Positions 40,701 through 44,575 of a DNA stretch of 64,000 nt are shown one piece after another (position 1 is the stretch's first letter; every line of letters begins with the position of its first letter). Location of the stretch: the NCBI RefSeq assembly GCF_023053635.1, contig NC_086188.1:1252501-1316500 (forward strand), given 5' to 3'. A program made the position numbers and the translations under genes. Below the pieces are notes generated by a model that saw only the letters and a list, made by a program, of their open reading frames with translations, was not told where the DNA came from and made no database searches. This DNA comes from Elgaria multicarinata webbii. Lineage: Eukaryota; Chordata; Lepidosauria; Squamata; Anguidae.

Positions 40701-43700
40701 CAGATTGGTAGTTTATTAGTGTATATATCCAGCTATTAGGCTACTGAAGAGAGGGGGTCTTTCTGTCCCCCTAGAAAATAGCCCCTGCTAACTCTTCATT
40801 GCCCTCTGCCCTCTCAAAGGTGTCCGGTCCTGGCTGATCTTGATCTAATTGGGATTGCAAAGCAGTATGCCCAGTTAGACCAGCTGGCTTTGGCGCTAGC
40901 GTGTCTGTTGCTGATTCCTGAGCCTGAGAAGAGAGCTCAGCTGATTGAGGTGAGTGAATATATGCAAACGCCTGACAGAATGCTGCCTTTTCCCAAGCAG
41001 TTGTCACCTTTTTCAGTCCCCTGGTAAAGCTGCAGCATTCTGCATCCTTCGGTGCACATTTGATATTGTAGAACCCGGGCTTGGCAAACATCAGAGGTGT
41101 TGTCTACTTTGGCATGAACGCTCAAGAGCTCTTGAGATCATCTCCAGAGGCCCATCTCTCGAGCGCTCCCGGCCTTCTGAGGTGAGGCAGGGAAGCTGGG
41201 GAAAGAGCCTTCTCAGTGATGGCACCTCCTCTCAGGAACCCTCTCCAGAAGTTCTCACAGCACCAACTCTTTCGTCTTTCTGGTGCAAGGTGAAGACTAT
41301 ATATATATATTTACCCAGGCTTTTACATCTTGGTTTTAACCTGCTTTTAATGCTGCCACTTTTTATACTGTTTTCTGCAGCTTTTAATTTTTATTTTTAC
41401 ATTATTGAAGTGGTTTTTATTCTGAGCTACCAAGAAATTCTTTTTACAAAGTAAAGGGCAGGATGTAATTTTTTTTTAAAAAATTGGGAATTGCTTCTCT
41501 CTGCAGACAAGAATTACTCTACTTCAGGTGTTTATACCATCTTTCTTGCCCTGCTTTTTTCTTTATCATCACCAGAGGCCCCAGGTCCCAAGAGGGCTGC
41601 ATCCACCTCAAGTGGACTTTCTATTCATTTGTGCACTGCGTAGAAATGTCACACCTACTGTTTCTTCGGCTTTTCTCCACACTCTGTAAAAATGTCATTG
41701 CTCTTCTCCTCCCCTGGCTTTTTTTACTTTTGTATTTACTAATTTAGGAGACTACATGTGTAGTGAAGGTGATCTTGAGCCCACAAAAGCTTCTGCCACG
41801 ATGTCATGTTTAAGATACCACAGGAATCTTCCTTGTTTTCTGCTACCATAGTTCTAACACCTCTGATCCTCAGCCGCCTACCTGCACACCAATGTTATAA
41901 GATCCAAGAACTCAGCATGATTTCTCCCCCCCCTCCCTCCCCCCCCCCCCCGACTAGGCCTTCCTAGCCTCGTGTCAGCTGGAGACTGTGTTGCCGCAAG
42001 TGGAAGAGCACCTGAGCCTGGGAGAAGCGGCTGGCTTTGCTTCACAGGTATGATAATTTCACCCTCTTTGATCAAACGAAGACCTGACAAAGTTGACTCT
42101 CCCGTCATCCGTGGACGTAACCGGAATAACTCTCTTGCTATTTTGCAGATAAGGAGTTTGATTCTGGAGCACATCATAAATAAGAAATACGAAGAGTCTG
42201 CAACTGCAAAGTACTTCACATTATTGAAGTTCAGGGAGCTGGGTCCTGGCAGAGTGAAAGGCCTGGTGGGAAAACTTGTGGATAAGAACAGGTAGGCAAG
42301 TGCAGAATTCCCAAGTATTCCTTTTTCTTTCATCCTTTTGTGATGGGAAGAAAAGACCCACCTAATCCCATTGCTCTCCACTACTGTACACACCTTGTGC
42401 CCAACAATCACTCTTGTGGAACGGGCCTTGGTGTACCTGTAAGAGTCCCTTGATCGACACGTGGGTACAAATGCCTACACTTGGGCATTGTCAGGCGAAC
42501 GAACAGGAAGAAAGAAATACCTGCAGTGTACCAGAAGCCACTCAGTGTGCACAAGAGTGAGTGGCTAGGGATTGGGGTTTCTTTGTTACAGACTTGACTT
42601 GTCATATATCCTGCACTGCTACATCAACACCTCTTGTGTAGTTAAAGCCATATCCAAATAACTAGTTTGCCTCTGTGGGTGGTGCTAATTGCCTGGATTG
42701 GACAGGACTGGAAGCTTGCAAGGTAGTGTGGAGAAGAGGCAGCAGCTGTGCTGTTTGAAAAACAGACTTGGGCCCCAATTTCCACGGGAACCGATATGTG
42801 TCTGCTCACATGGGGGGAAGTTAGTATAGGATTGCAGCCTAACGTCCTTAACACTTTTAGAGCGCCTCCATGAGACATCTGGCTCAGCAAAGCTTGCAGG
42901 CCTCAGCAGTGAGAGCTTATTGCAAGTTGACATTCAGTCCACTAAGAATTCTACCACAGTGTAGTTGTGGACTGCAGTTACGGGTCTGCCATAGAACTTA
43001 CTGGACTGGATCCCCACAGTGTTGTTGTAGCAGGTTTTTATGCGTGGGTTGCCTCCAGGTGTGGGAGAAGAGCTTTCCTATAGCTTTAAAAGCCTGAGGC
43101 TGAGTTGCTTTGAAGAGCAAAAGTCACCATCTAATAATTCAGTGCTTTCAGGGTTTTTAAAGCTGCATTCCTAAACACACTTAGCAAGGGAGTAAATCCC
43201 GTTAAATCAAGTGGAACATCCTTCTGAGTAAATGTGGACTGTGGAATGTACACACCAAATTCTGGACTGGGTTGCGGCCTAAATGAATGCATGCCCATGC
43301 AGAAGACACGTCTCAATCCCCGGCACAATATCTGGTAGTCCTAATGTTCCCATCCCAAAACTACAGCTACCGGGCGTCAAGGAAAACAAGGGACCTGCCT
43401 CTGGCAAAGTGTGCGGTTTTTCCTTTGCATGGTGCAAATCTGAGGTGTGTTCTACTAATCATTGCGTTCATGTTTTGTGATTGCAGGATGGATGATGCAG
43501 CATCCCTAATAACAGAGTATCTAAAAAAATCTGGAAAACCTCTTCCACCAGACACGTCACCTTCAAATGTTGTAAAGGTAGTAAAACATTTTGTGTTGTG
43601 TTACATTAAAACTCTCTACCCATTACCTTTCCAGAAACTTTCAATGGAAACCAATAGGAACTCAGCTGAAATGTGCTAAGACTCATTTTGATGGCATCAC

Positions 43701-44385
43701 CAATAACCACACTTGCCATTTTGCCAAACTAAGATTCAGTAACCATGAATTCTGTGTTTGGTATCACAGAGGCCTCCAACTCCTTCTACTCCTTCTACAC
43801 TCTTCAAATACTTAAAAGGTTGTCACACAGAGGAGGGCCAGGATCTCTTCTCGATCCTTCCAGAGTGCAGGACACGGAATAACGGGCTCAAGTTACAGGA
43901 AGCCAGATTCTGGCTGGATATCAGGAAAAACTTCCTGACTGTTAGAGCAGTACGACAATGGAACCCATTACCTAGGGAGGTTGTGGGCTCTCCCACACTA
44001 GAGGCATTCAAGAGGCAGCTGGACAACCATCTGTCAGGGATGCTTTAGGGTGGATTCCTGCGTTGAGCAGGGGGTTGGACTCGATGGCCTTGTAGGCCCC
44101 TTCCAACTCTGCTATTCTATGATTCTACTGCCTAGGAAAGACAGGGATCATGTGACCTGGATCTTTTCTCTATGCTAAGTATAGATAGACTCCGCCCCCA
44201 GGCCTTCTGTATCTTTGGCCCAGGGCAGCGTGTCCTGCTGTAGCTATTCTGTCCTTACAATTCTCGACAAAAAGATCTTACTTTCTCCTGTAAATTCCTG
44301 CTAAAAGGGTTTTGTCTAAATGGTCTTACCCGGTAACATTTCCCCCCTCCTTCTTCAGATGTACTTCAGTGGTGAACTGGCATAG
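1706..44385 (+). CDS. KNTC1: KNTC1 (Rod) kinetochore-associated protein 1, 58 coding exons, 5' end outside window
   Basis: KNTC1 is the large subunit of the RZZ complex (Rod-Zw10-Zwilch). The complex sits at outer kinetochores, recruits Mad1-Mad2 and, through Spindly, dynein, and forms part of the fibrous corona. The 58 exons listed separately join without a stop into 6134 bases: 2 bases of a split codon, then 2043 codons and TAG. The translation follows the human protein throughout, from the AIDKMDIDAAKK block (human AIENVDFSTAKK, near residue 180) to the C-terminus. The human protein has about 2209 residues, so roughly the first 180 residues lie upstream of base 1. The early exons carry beta-propeller-like blocks (SVWEV at about 3820, SLWDV at about 5138). 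From exon k10 (RLSRLLHKHKFTEAE) onward the protein is helical solenoid, the Sec39/clathrin-like architecture known for Rod. Nothing in the coding sequence looks broken. Donors are GT except after k4 (GC). Confidence 0.97.
2100..2210 (+). CDS. KNTC1: KNTC1 exon k2
   Basis: 37 codons, LQAQVDTC to TLIIG, phase 0 at both ends. Acceptor tttcag, donor gtaaat. Aligns with human FISTENYHTLGC. Confidence 0.95.
2240..3081 (+). repeat. Probable retroposon-derived stretch ending in L2-like tail
   Basis: Ends with AACCGCCCAGAGAGCCC (3018 on), a GGTATATAAG-like stretch and (TAAA)n at 3060-3080, the 3' tail seen several times in this window. The upstream part is not recognised. Confidence 0.45.
3213..3251. 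repeat. (CA)n microsatellite
   Basis: About 39 bases of CA with one interruption. Confidence 0.95.
3662..3722 (-). repeat. Common interspersed repeat copy, reverse orientation
   Basis: Contains CACTTACCTGGGAGTAAG, the complement of the core seen at 638-703. Confidence 0.65.
3795..3888 (+). CDS. KNTC1: KNTC1 exon k3
   Basis: GVGDCVMSVWEV to DSSMMK plus one base. Acceptor ttacag, donor gtatgt. Holds a propeller-type SVWEV strand. Confidence 0.94.
4029..4081 (+). CDS. KNTC1: KNTC1 exon k4, followed by a GC donor
   Basis: ANKLQVIDSLLFVLDNE. Acceptor ttgcag. The only boundary that joins to NVLSLWD in the next exon is GAG|gcaagt, a GC-AG intron whose other donor positions fit the consensus exactly. 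Confidence 0.92.
5129..5241 (+). CDS. KNTC1: KNTC1 exon k5
   Basis: NVLSLWDVHSLT to SDFSAVA plus two bases. Acceptor ttatag, donor gtaaaa. Second visible WD-like strand (SLWDV). Confidence 0.95.
5658..5715 (+). CDS. KNTC1: KNTC1 exon k6
   Basis: A split Cys codon (Trp in human), then QGIANLKLVALT to AEKQ. Acceptor gttaag, donor gtattg. Confidence 0.92.
6135..6233 (+). CDS. KNTC1: KNTC1 exon k7
   Basis: 33 codons, TRNIVVFSLP to VQSGINT, phase 0 at both ends. Acceptor gtgcag, donor gtatgt. Matches human YSLEVSSVSSLVQTGIST. Confidence 0.95.
6578..6621 (+). CDS. KNTC1: KNTC1 exon k8
   Basis: DTIYILEGMYENNE plus two bases of a Lys codon. Acceptor ccacag, donor gtaagt. Confidence 0.93.
6711..6776 (+). 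CDS. KNTC1: KNTC1 exon k9
   Basis: Completes Lys, then SSDIPISLLVMR to EALPEN plus two bases. Acceptor ttctag, donor gtatat. RCLTEALPEN is identical to human. Confidence 0.95.
7365..7415. repeat. (GT)n-(GA)n compound microsatellite
   Basis: GT run 7365-7385 passing into GA run to 7415, within the KNTC1 intron before exon k10. Confidence 0.95.
7506..7581 (+). CDS. KNTC1: KNTC1 exon k10
   Basis: LSRLLHKHKFTE to FGLEVE. Acceptor tttag, donor gtaacg. Start of the helical solenoid; human has LSRLLHKHRFAEAE. Confidence 0.96.
8412..8537 (+). CDS. KNTC1: KNTC1 exon k11
   Basis: 42 codons, LVYKVKVSFILE to ETLNKIK, phase 0. Acceptor aaacag, donor gtaggc. Confidence 0.95.
8640..9070 (-). mobile_element. 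Probable Penelope-like element fragment with hammerhead-like motif
   Basis: On the - strand, 8821-8863 reads TTCCCA, CTGATGA, a short stem-loop, GAAAC, GCGTT, TGGGGA. CTGATGA...GAAAC is the hammerhead ribozyme core and TTCCCA/TGGGGA form a 6-bp stem I. Penelope-like retroelements are known to carry such minimal hammerheads. No reverse transcriptase is recognised here and the outer limits are approximate. Confidence 0.5.
9433..9522 (+). CDS. KNTC1: KNTC1 exon k12
   Basis: 30 codons, DSCFVAEYCINT to LNYARSR, phase 0. Acceptor aaacag, donor gtaagt. Confidence 0.95.
9695..9760 (+). CDS. KNTC1: KNTC1 exon k13
   Basis: 22 codons, VLKREDAMVVPL to ASLTE, phase 0. Acceptor ttcag, donor gtaaca. This stretch is among the least conserved against human. 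Confidence 0.88.
9958..10257 (+). mobile_element. Non-autonomous hAT element, 300 bp, family B copy 1
   Basis: Ends CAGGGGTGGTGAACCTC and GAGGTTTGGCACCCCTG, flanked by TTCTGAAA (9950-9957) and TTCCGAAA (10258-10265), an 8-bp duplication with one change. Confidence 0.88.
10495..10680 (+). mobile_element. CR1/L3-like LINE 3' end fragment
   Basis: Shares AAGGCAGTAAGCCTGTGTG, GGGGAACATGGGTGGG and a CTGATCCAGCA tail with copies at 50015-50200 and, inverted, 56979-57190. Confidence 0.65.
11034..11095 (+). CDS. KNTC1: KNTC1 exon k14
   Basis: VMQAQARLTTFY to GPEKF plus two bases. Acceptor cccag. The donor gttgac is weak. TTFYGAFGPEKF is identical to human. Confidence 0.95.
12022..12133 (+). CDS. 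KNTC1: KNTC1 exon k15
   Basis: Completes Ser, then GTAWFEFLNNKN to LWLRHQ. Acceptor cctag, donor gtaaat. LKEGNL and AQYLWLRH match human. Confidence 0.96.
12355..12435 (-). mobile_element. hAT family B fragment, inverted
   Basis: Complement of the family B 3' part: CTTTCAGCCCGAGGGCTGAA and CCATTTTGGAGAAGCTCTC, as at 10205-10245 in the other orientation. Confidence 0.6.
12848..12991 (+). CDS. KNTC1: KNTC1 exon k16
   Basis: 48 codons, ADFKSSFSVEML to VLPQGQ, phase 0. Acceptor tccag, donor gtaagt. Confidence 0.96.
13140..13470 (+). mobile_element. L2-like LINE 3' end
   Basis: T-rich 3' UTR-like sequence ending in GGATATAAATAAAATAAATG, the typical tail of L2-clade LINE 3' ends. Confidence 0.5.
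13505..13561 (+). CDS. KNTC1: KNTC1 exon k17
   Basis: 19 codons, KRIAKWLEEGAR to ELTDK. Acceptor ttccag, donor gtaaag. Human: ILAKWLEQAARNLELTDK. Confidence 0.96.
13658..13759 (+). CDS. KNTC1: KNTC1 exon k18
   Basis: 34 codons, ANWPENGLEMAQ to CRWVPL. Acceptor aaacag, donor gtaagt. ANWPENGL is identical to human. Confidence 0.96.
13909..14025 (+). CDS. KNTC1: KNTC1 exon k19
   Basis: 39 codons, KDNDNKEVRSLR to LCDFEK. Acceptor tttcag, donor gtacga. Confidence 0.96.
14529..14577. repeat. C-tract plus (CA)n microsatellite
   Basis: C-rich run 14529-14547 followed by CA repeats to 14577. Confidence 0.95.
14825..14908 (+). repeat. L2-like 3' tail
   Basis: GTGAACCGCCCAGAGAGC, then TTGGGCGGTATAAAAATG and (TAAA)n. 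Confidence 0.7.
15496..15639 (+). CDS. KNTC1: KNTC1 exon k20
   Basis: 48 codons, EDANTIVFRMFD to LLQYIK. Acceptor cttag, donor gtacat. TIVFRMFDKVLA is identical to human. Confidence 0.96.
16255..16353 (+). CDS. KNTC1: KNTC1 exon k21
   Basis: 33 codons, DLLQRYCTRSTS to CMSNTD. Acceptor tttag, donor gtgagt. Confidence 0.96.
16436..16539 (+). CDS. KNTC1: KNTC1 exon k22
   Basis: LIFEGVLAIMYS to LDMDHA plus two bases of Lys. Acceptor tatag, donor gtaaga. Confidence 0.96.
17113..17218 (+). CDS. KNTC1: KNTC1 exon k23
   Basis: Completes Lys, then VKLVQEGYRLME to DKQMIV. Acceptor ttgcag, donor gtaagt. LMEMKKLLR is identical to human. Confidence 0.96.
17432..17566 (+). CDS. KNTC1: KNTC1 exon k24
   Basis: 45 codons, MLVKYILKQDTP to LIHKGE. 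Acceptor tccag, donor gtatga. Confidence 0.96.
17899..18023 (+). mobile_element. Short hAT MITE, family A, eroded
   Basis: CAGCCTTCCCC at the left and CACCAGGCTG at the right, with imperfect inverted symmetry; flanks ATTTAAAG and ACCTAAAG (6 of 8 match). Confidence 0.7.
18208..18450 (-). mobile_element. L2/MIR-like element
   Basis: (TTTA)n then ATCCCGCCTTTTTCC, CCTGTGAGGTAGGCTGG, GGCCCAAAGTCACCCAGT and ACTAGAACCCGGATC: the order of motifs in L2/MIR-type 3' regions read in reverse. Confidence 0.6.
18623..18745 (+). CDS. KNTC1: KNTC1 exon k25
   Basis: 41 codons, GEDVVDLLKSLP to GEDREEE. Acceptor ttgcag, donor gtgact. An acidic run ends the exon. Confidence 0.94.
18783..18951 (+). mobile_element. 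Inverted-repeat DNA element, family C copy 1
   Basis: Left end CTATTTCTTCGGTTCTAAAA, right end CTTACAATCGAAGAAATACG: about 20-bp inverted repeats. Same structure as 57848-58033. Confidence 0.7.
18971..18995. repeat. (CA)n microsatellite
   Basis: Short uninterrupted CA run next to the family C element. Confidence 0.9.
19481..19550 (+). CDS. KNTC1: KNTC1 exon k26, tandem acceptor
   Basis: QKMQLCVKKILV to LLTHQK plus one base. The acceptor reads cccagcag, a NAGNAG tandem site, so the first Gln could be kept or lost. Donor gtacat. Confidence 0.92.
19645..19712 (+). CDS. KNTC1: KNTC1 exon k27
   Basis: Completes Glu, then NLLKKAEYEADL to TLAALQ. Acceptor gacag, donor gtaaga. Confidence 0.94.
20019..20302 (+). 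CDS. KNTC1: KNTC1 exon k28 (longest exon)
   Basis: 94 codons plus two bases, EHFEICLSVTDY to EEALKIC. Acceptor ttcag. The donor gttttt is weak. The middle part (polar, SSRKKPLTQ) is divergent; TEHELGSELVLRALDTGN matches the human SKQELEAELTLRALKDGN block. Confidence 0.95.
20484..20656 (+). CDS. KNTC1: KNTC1 exon k29
   Basis: Completes Arg, then YFYDYYHDEPTG to ATLCSP plus one base. Acceptor tcaag, donor gtaatt. Contains PEGLNLPAVIHEMA (human PVGLNLPSMIHDLA). Confidence 0.96.
20975..21190 (-). mobile_element. L2-like 3' tail, inverted
   Basis: (TTTA)n, then ACCGCCCAATAGCTGGAGCT and CTCTGGGCGGTTCAC, with the A-rich unique part after it. Confidence 0.7.
21607..21704 (+). CDS. KNTC1: KNTC1 exon k30
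   Basis: Completes Asp, then LSLDSLELCKYT to YGFISK. Acceptor cacag, donor gtaata. Confidence 0.94.
22023..22107 (+). mobile_element. Short hAT MITE, 85 bp
   Basis: CAGGGATGG and CCATCCCTG ends, ACAACTCCCAGCAGCC inside; 8-bp flanks GTCTAGGG and GTCTAAGG (7 of 8). Confidence 0.8.
22457..22598 (+). CDS. KNTC1: KNTC1 exon k31
   Basis: ATSFGADKDPYVEW to SIVPPA plus one base. Acceptor tctag, donor gtaacc. Human: ASFGTHKDPYEEW. Confidence 0.96.
22872..22928 (+). CDS. KNTC1: KNTC1 exon k32
   Basis: Completes Glu, then RKMYPLDSTSLA to CPFEQ plus one base. Acceptor tgcag, donor gtatta. Confidence 0.95.
23614..23777 (+). CDS. KNTC1: KNTC1 exon k33
   Basis: Completes Gly, then KSICYSCRNPIS to IGLSEK. 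Acceptor cttag after a TTTC-rich tract, donor gtagag. Confidence 0.95.
24040..24730 (+). mobile_element. L2-clade LINE 3' fragment with nested insertion
   Basis: Frame reading AYKALDHLAPGYPKDRL and later RSYEEALLVV resembles the C-terminal part of L2-clade ORF2. An inverted L2-like tail (24403-24610) interrupts it, and the 3' UTR resumes after about 24620. Confidence 0.65.
25363..25467 (+). CDS. KNTC1: KNTC1 exon k34
   Basis: 35 codons, LHDQETQDGARA to MALLHK. Acceptor attag, donor gtgagc. The N-terminal half is divergent from human; the end matches TTLLHK. Confidence 0.92.
25489..25979 (+). mobile_element. Possible hAT-like element, about 490 bp
   Basis: CAGGGGTGGG at the left and CCCACCCCCTG at the right, with palindromic interior blocks such as GCTTTTTCC and GGAGAAAAGC. 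I see no target duplication, so this is tentative. Confidence 0.35.
26227..26355 (+). CDS. KNTC1: KNTC1 exon k35
   Basis: 43 codons, VFNSQLIDLSLA to NYSKSL. Acceptor tgtag, donor gtaaga. LALGYCTLLP is identical to human. Confidence 0.96.
26975..27052 (+). repeat. Minisatellite, 21-bp unit, about four copies
   Basis: GGGAGGTTTAAAAGGAGAACA repeated nearly exactly, the last copies shortened. Confidence 0.93.
27117..27233 (+). CDS. KNTC1: KNTC1 exon k36
   Basis: 39 codons, AIGLVGAQLASH to LGKLG. Acceptor ttcag, donor gtgcgt. Confidence 0.96.
27461..27570 (+). CDS. KNTC1: KNTC1 exon k37
   Basis: ISFQNVFTMPSV to LILKYC plus two bases. Acceptor ggtag, donor gtaagt. Confidence 0.95.
28015..28225 (+). 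CDS. KNTC1: KNTC1 exon k38
   Basis: Completes Arg, then TFLLDTDTALQL to SAMLQK. Acceptor tccag, donor gtagag. Central part is variable (SASPAEGEPVGD). Confidence 0.95.
28268..28510 (-). mobile_element. L2-like element, inverted
   Basis: (TTTA)n, then TTTTTATGCCGCCATACAGC, GGCTTACAAAAG and CAGGCTTACAATCTAAAAG. Confidence 0.6.
29309..29398 (+). CDS. KNTC1: KNTC1 exon k39
   Basis: 30 codons, LDPYDYETIESL to IPLNQ. Acceptor aacag, donor gtaagg. LDPYDYE is identical to human. Confidence 0.96.
29640..29840 (+). mobile_element. L2-like LINE 3' end
   Basis: Ends ACGCCGCCCTGAGATCC and GGGCGGGATATAAATG, a different subfamily from the CCGCCCAGAGAGC tails. Confidence 0.6.
30065..30236 (+). CDS. KNTC1: KNTC1 exon k40
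   Basis: ALMLIKHLKSYR to CFWKVI plus one base. Acceptor tccag, donor gtaagt. RLPFHLIFF is identical to human. Confidence 0.96.
30361..30419 (+). CDS. KNTC1: KNTC1 exon k41
   Basis: Completes Ser, then VELSEESFPNLL to SKLMK. Acceptor tccag, donor gtaatg. Confidence 0.96.
30502..30800 (+). mobile_element. Non-autonomous hAT element, 299 bp, family B copy 2
   Basis: CAGGGGTGGGGAACATC at the left and CTTCCTCGCTCCTG at the right; flanks ACTTAGGT (30494-30501) and GCTTAGGT (30801-30808). Confidence 0.85.
31392..31608 (+). CDS. KNTC1: KNTC1 exon k42
   Basis: 72 codons plus one base, VSLDVLYVSTAT to QDIPT. Acceptor ccaag, donor gtacgg. ESCLLSIVNPEWA in human is QSCLLSIANPEWA here. Confidence 0.96.
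31753..31792. repeat. (TG)n microsatellite
   Basis: About 40 bases of TG in the intron before exon k43. Confidence 0.95.
31858..31931 (+). CDS. KNTC1: KNTC1 exon k43
   Basis: Completes Gly, then PIKVEALKTCLS to NTTVT. Acceptor tccag, donor gtattg. Confidence 0.95.
31967..32240 (-). mobile_element. (ATT)n plus L2-like element, inverted
   Basis: ATT/ATTT run, then ATATAGCACCATCAATGTAC and GCTTACAATCTAATAAAATC. Same family start at 58955-59000. An AGTAACAGAA tandem motif lies near 32170-32215. Confidence 0.6.
32749..32959 (+). CDS. KNTC1: KNTC1 exon k44
   Basis: 70 codons plus one base, DESREKARLHLK to GGDYP. Acceptor tcaag, donor gtaagc. Third positions are markedly G/C-rich, like the GC-rich introns around it. 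Confidence 0.96.
33281..33390 (+). CDS. KNTC1: KNTC1 exon k45
   Basis: Completes Asp, then IHAAAKEIAEIN to VLPAE. Acceptor tgtag, donor gtaagt. IHAAAKEIAE is identical to human. Confidence 0.96.
33454..33580 (+). mobile_element. Short hAT MITE relic, family A
   Basis: CAGCCTTACCCCACCTGGCA and GTGTTGGACTGCAAGTC; the right end is too worn to place exactly. Confidence 0.55.
34015..34064 (+). CDS. KNTC1: KNTC1 exon k46
   Basis: KTPEVSDSIQED to EDLK plus two bases. Acceptor aaaag, donor gtgagg. Confidence 0.93.
34327..34405 (+). CDS. KNTC1: KNTC1 exon k47
   Basis: Completes Arg, then VLYLLQLHPVDY to TSATS. Acceptor tgcag, donor gtaagt. Confidence 0.95.
34440..35090 (+). mobile_element. Two consecutive L2-like LINE 3' ends
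   Basis: The first runs to about 34905 (GTTGTGAACCGCCTC, GAAGTGTAATGACTGAATG); the second, 34920-35090, ends CACCTTGAGCTTC, GTAAATCAAATAC. Both lie in the intron between k47 and k48. Confidence 0.5.
35333..35451 (+). CDS. KNTC1: KNTC1 exon k48
   Basis: PIGLTQLTFAHR to KPIQKV plus two bases. Acceptor cccag, donor gtaagt. LTFAHR and SLFKKPI match human. Confidence 0.96.
35660..35870 (+). repeat. SINE-like interspersed repeat
   Basis: GGAGGCTGCCTTAGACAG, TCCACCTAGCCCAGTATTG, GACTGGCAACCACTGC and ACCTGGAGATGCC; a diverged second copy is at 59265-59470. Confidence 0.55.
36401..36454 (+). CDS. KNTC1: Candidate 18-codon cassette exon of KNTC1 (unproven)
   Basis: A 54-base stretch with a strong pyrimidine tract, ttgcag acceptor and CAG|gtaacc donor. 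Read in the phase left by k48 it encodes NATVMFILADEF to ITAL with no stop, and it joins to k49 in frame. Human KNTC1 has no counterpart and k48-k49 already join colinearly with human, so this would be a lineage-specific alternative exon or chance. Confidence 0.25.
36504..36639 (+). CDS. KNTC1: KNTC1 exon k49
   Basis: Completes one codon, then HFLKCLIYLSEL to HSHQPM. Acceptor aacag, donor gtaata. PKEGMIKGLWKNHSH is identical to human. Confidence 0.97.
37046..37141 (+). CDS. KNTC1: KNTC1 exon k50
   Basis: 32 codons, AVKLVAELSLDY to MSFDM. Acceptor ttcag, donor gtaagt. LQLWNGLLQKL in human is PQLWNGLLQKL here. Confidence 0.97.
37361..37442 (+). repeat. Common interspersed repeat copy
   Basis: TTCAATGGGACTTACTCCCA core and GCATTGCAGC end. 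Confidence 0.7.
37981..38037 (+). CDS. KNTC1: KNTC1 exon k51
   Basis: 19 codons, IHYMRKVLAEIT to SSLWQ. Acceptor ttcag, donor gtgcgt. Confidence 0.95.
38270..39010 (+). mobile_element. L2-clade LINE fragment
   Basis: Frame at 38300-38360 reads RLDYCNALYVG, a signature of L2-clade reverse transcriptases. The stretch after it ends with TTAGATTGTAAGCTTGCAGG, a common 3' UTR motif. Confidence 0.6.
39124..39178 (+). CDS. KNTC1: KNTC1 exon k52
   Basis: IPNFSRAWRSAV to APCLS plus one base. Acceptor cacag, donor gtgagc. Confidence 0.94.
39486..39573 (+). mobile_element. CR1 3' end fragment
   Basis: GGTGGATTCTTGCATTGAGC to CTATTCTATGATTCTA, the CR1 3' terminus. Confidence 0.85.
39760..39945 (+). 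mobile_element. CR1/L3-like fragment
   Basis: GGCTTAAAAGGAGACTAGAC and AAATGGATGGAGGACGG resemble the end of a CR1/L3-type ORF2. Confidence 0.5.
40182..40245 (+). CDS. KNTC1: KNTC1 exon k53
   Basis: Completes Ala, then SYPPNTSQQEAC to FKTLL plus two bases. Acceptor taaag, donor gtaagt. Confidence 0.92.
40820..40949 (+). CDS. KNTC1: KNTC1 exon k54
   Basis: Completes Arg, then CPVLADLDLIGI to RAQLIE. Acceptor caaag, donor gtgagt. Human: CPVSGDLDLIGVARQY. Confidence 0.96.
41060..41470 (+). mobile_element. L2-like LINE 3' end
   Basis: GAAAGAGCCTTCTCAGTG, then GGCACCTCCTCTCAGGAAC and a T-rich 3' UTR ending AAAGGGCAGGATGTAA. Confidence 0.55.
41958..42047 (+). CDS. KNTC1: KNTC1 exon k55
   Basis: 30 codons, AFLASCQLETVL to GFASQ. 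Acceptor actag, donor gtatga. The exon follows a long C/T-rich tract. Confidence 0.95.
42149..42291 (+). CDS. KNTC1: KNTC1 exon k56
   Basis: IRSLILEHIINK to LVDKN plus two bases. Acceptor tgcag, donor gtaggc. IRSLIL and IINKK match human. Confidence 0.97.
43160..43280 (-). repeat. Common interspersed repeat copy, diverged
   Basis: ACACTTAGCAAGGGAGTAAA and CCTTCTGAGTAAATG, inverted form. Confidence 0.55.
43487..43577 (+). CDS. KNTC1: KNTC1 exon k57
   Basis: Completes Arg, then MDDAASLITEYL to SNVVK. Acceptor tgcag, donor gtagta. Human: DEASVLITEYSKHCGKPVPPDT. Confidence 0.96.
43801..44128 (+). mobile_element. CR1 LINE 3' end, copy A
   Basis: A frame reads through [20 protein letters not shown] and [16 protein letters not shown] then stops: the CR1 ORF2 C-terminus. 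The 3' UTR follows, ending CTATTCTATGATTCTA. Lies in the last KNTC1 intron. Confidence 0.93.
44359..44385 (+). CDS. KNTC1: KNTC1 exon k58, terminal coding exon
   Basis: MYFSGELA then TAG. Acceptor ttcag. The human C-terminus is MFLSGLS, so length and position agree. The 3' UTR continues to about 44490. Confidence 0.93.
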   Translation: MYFSGELA

Positions 44386-44464
44386 ATCTCTAACAACTCC
44401 GGGAAGAACAAGACATTTTCCAGAGAACAAAAGTTTCAGGACTCTTAAGATGCTATGTATATAA

Positions 44465-44470
44465 AATAAA
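44465..44470 (+). terminator. KNTC1: KNTC1 poly(A) signal
   Basis: AATAAA 80 bases after the KNTC1 stop, followed by a T/G-rich stretch. Implies a very short 3' UTR ending near 44490. A weaker ATTAAA at 44552-44557 would extend the transcript into the VPS29 3' region. Confidence 0.75.
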
Positions 44471-44569
44471 GTTTTTCTTATGTGTACTTTGTAGACGTTC
44501 CCTGATTTATCATAAGACGTTTTAAGCTGTAAGTAATGTTAGCTGTACCAAATTAAAGTTAAATGAGTG

Positions 44570-44575
44570 TTTATT
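44570..44575 (-). terminator. VPS29: VPS29 poly(A) signal
   Basis: TTTATT on the + strand, so AATAAA on the - strand, about 270 bases downstream of the VPS29 stop. It is the first canonical signal after the stop on that strand. Confidence 0.65.

Noticed and set aside
41878-42411. 177-codon frame on the - strand
   Set aside because: Antisense shadow of KNTC1 exons k55 and k56 plus a C-tract; no protein features.
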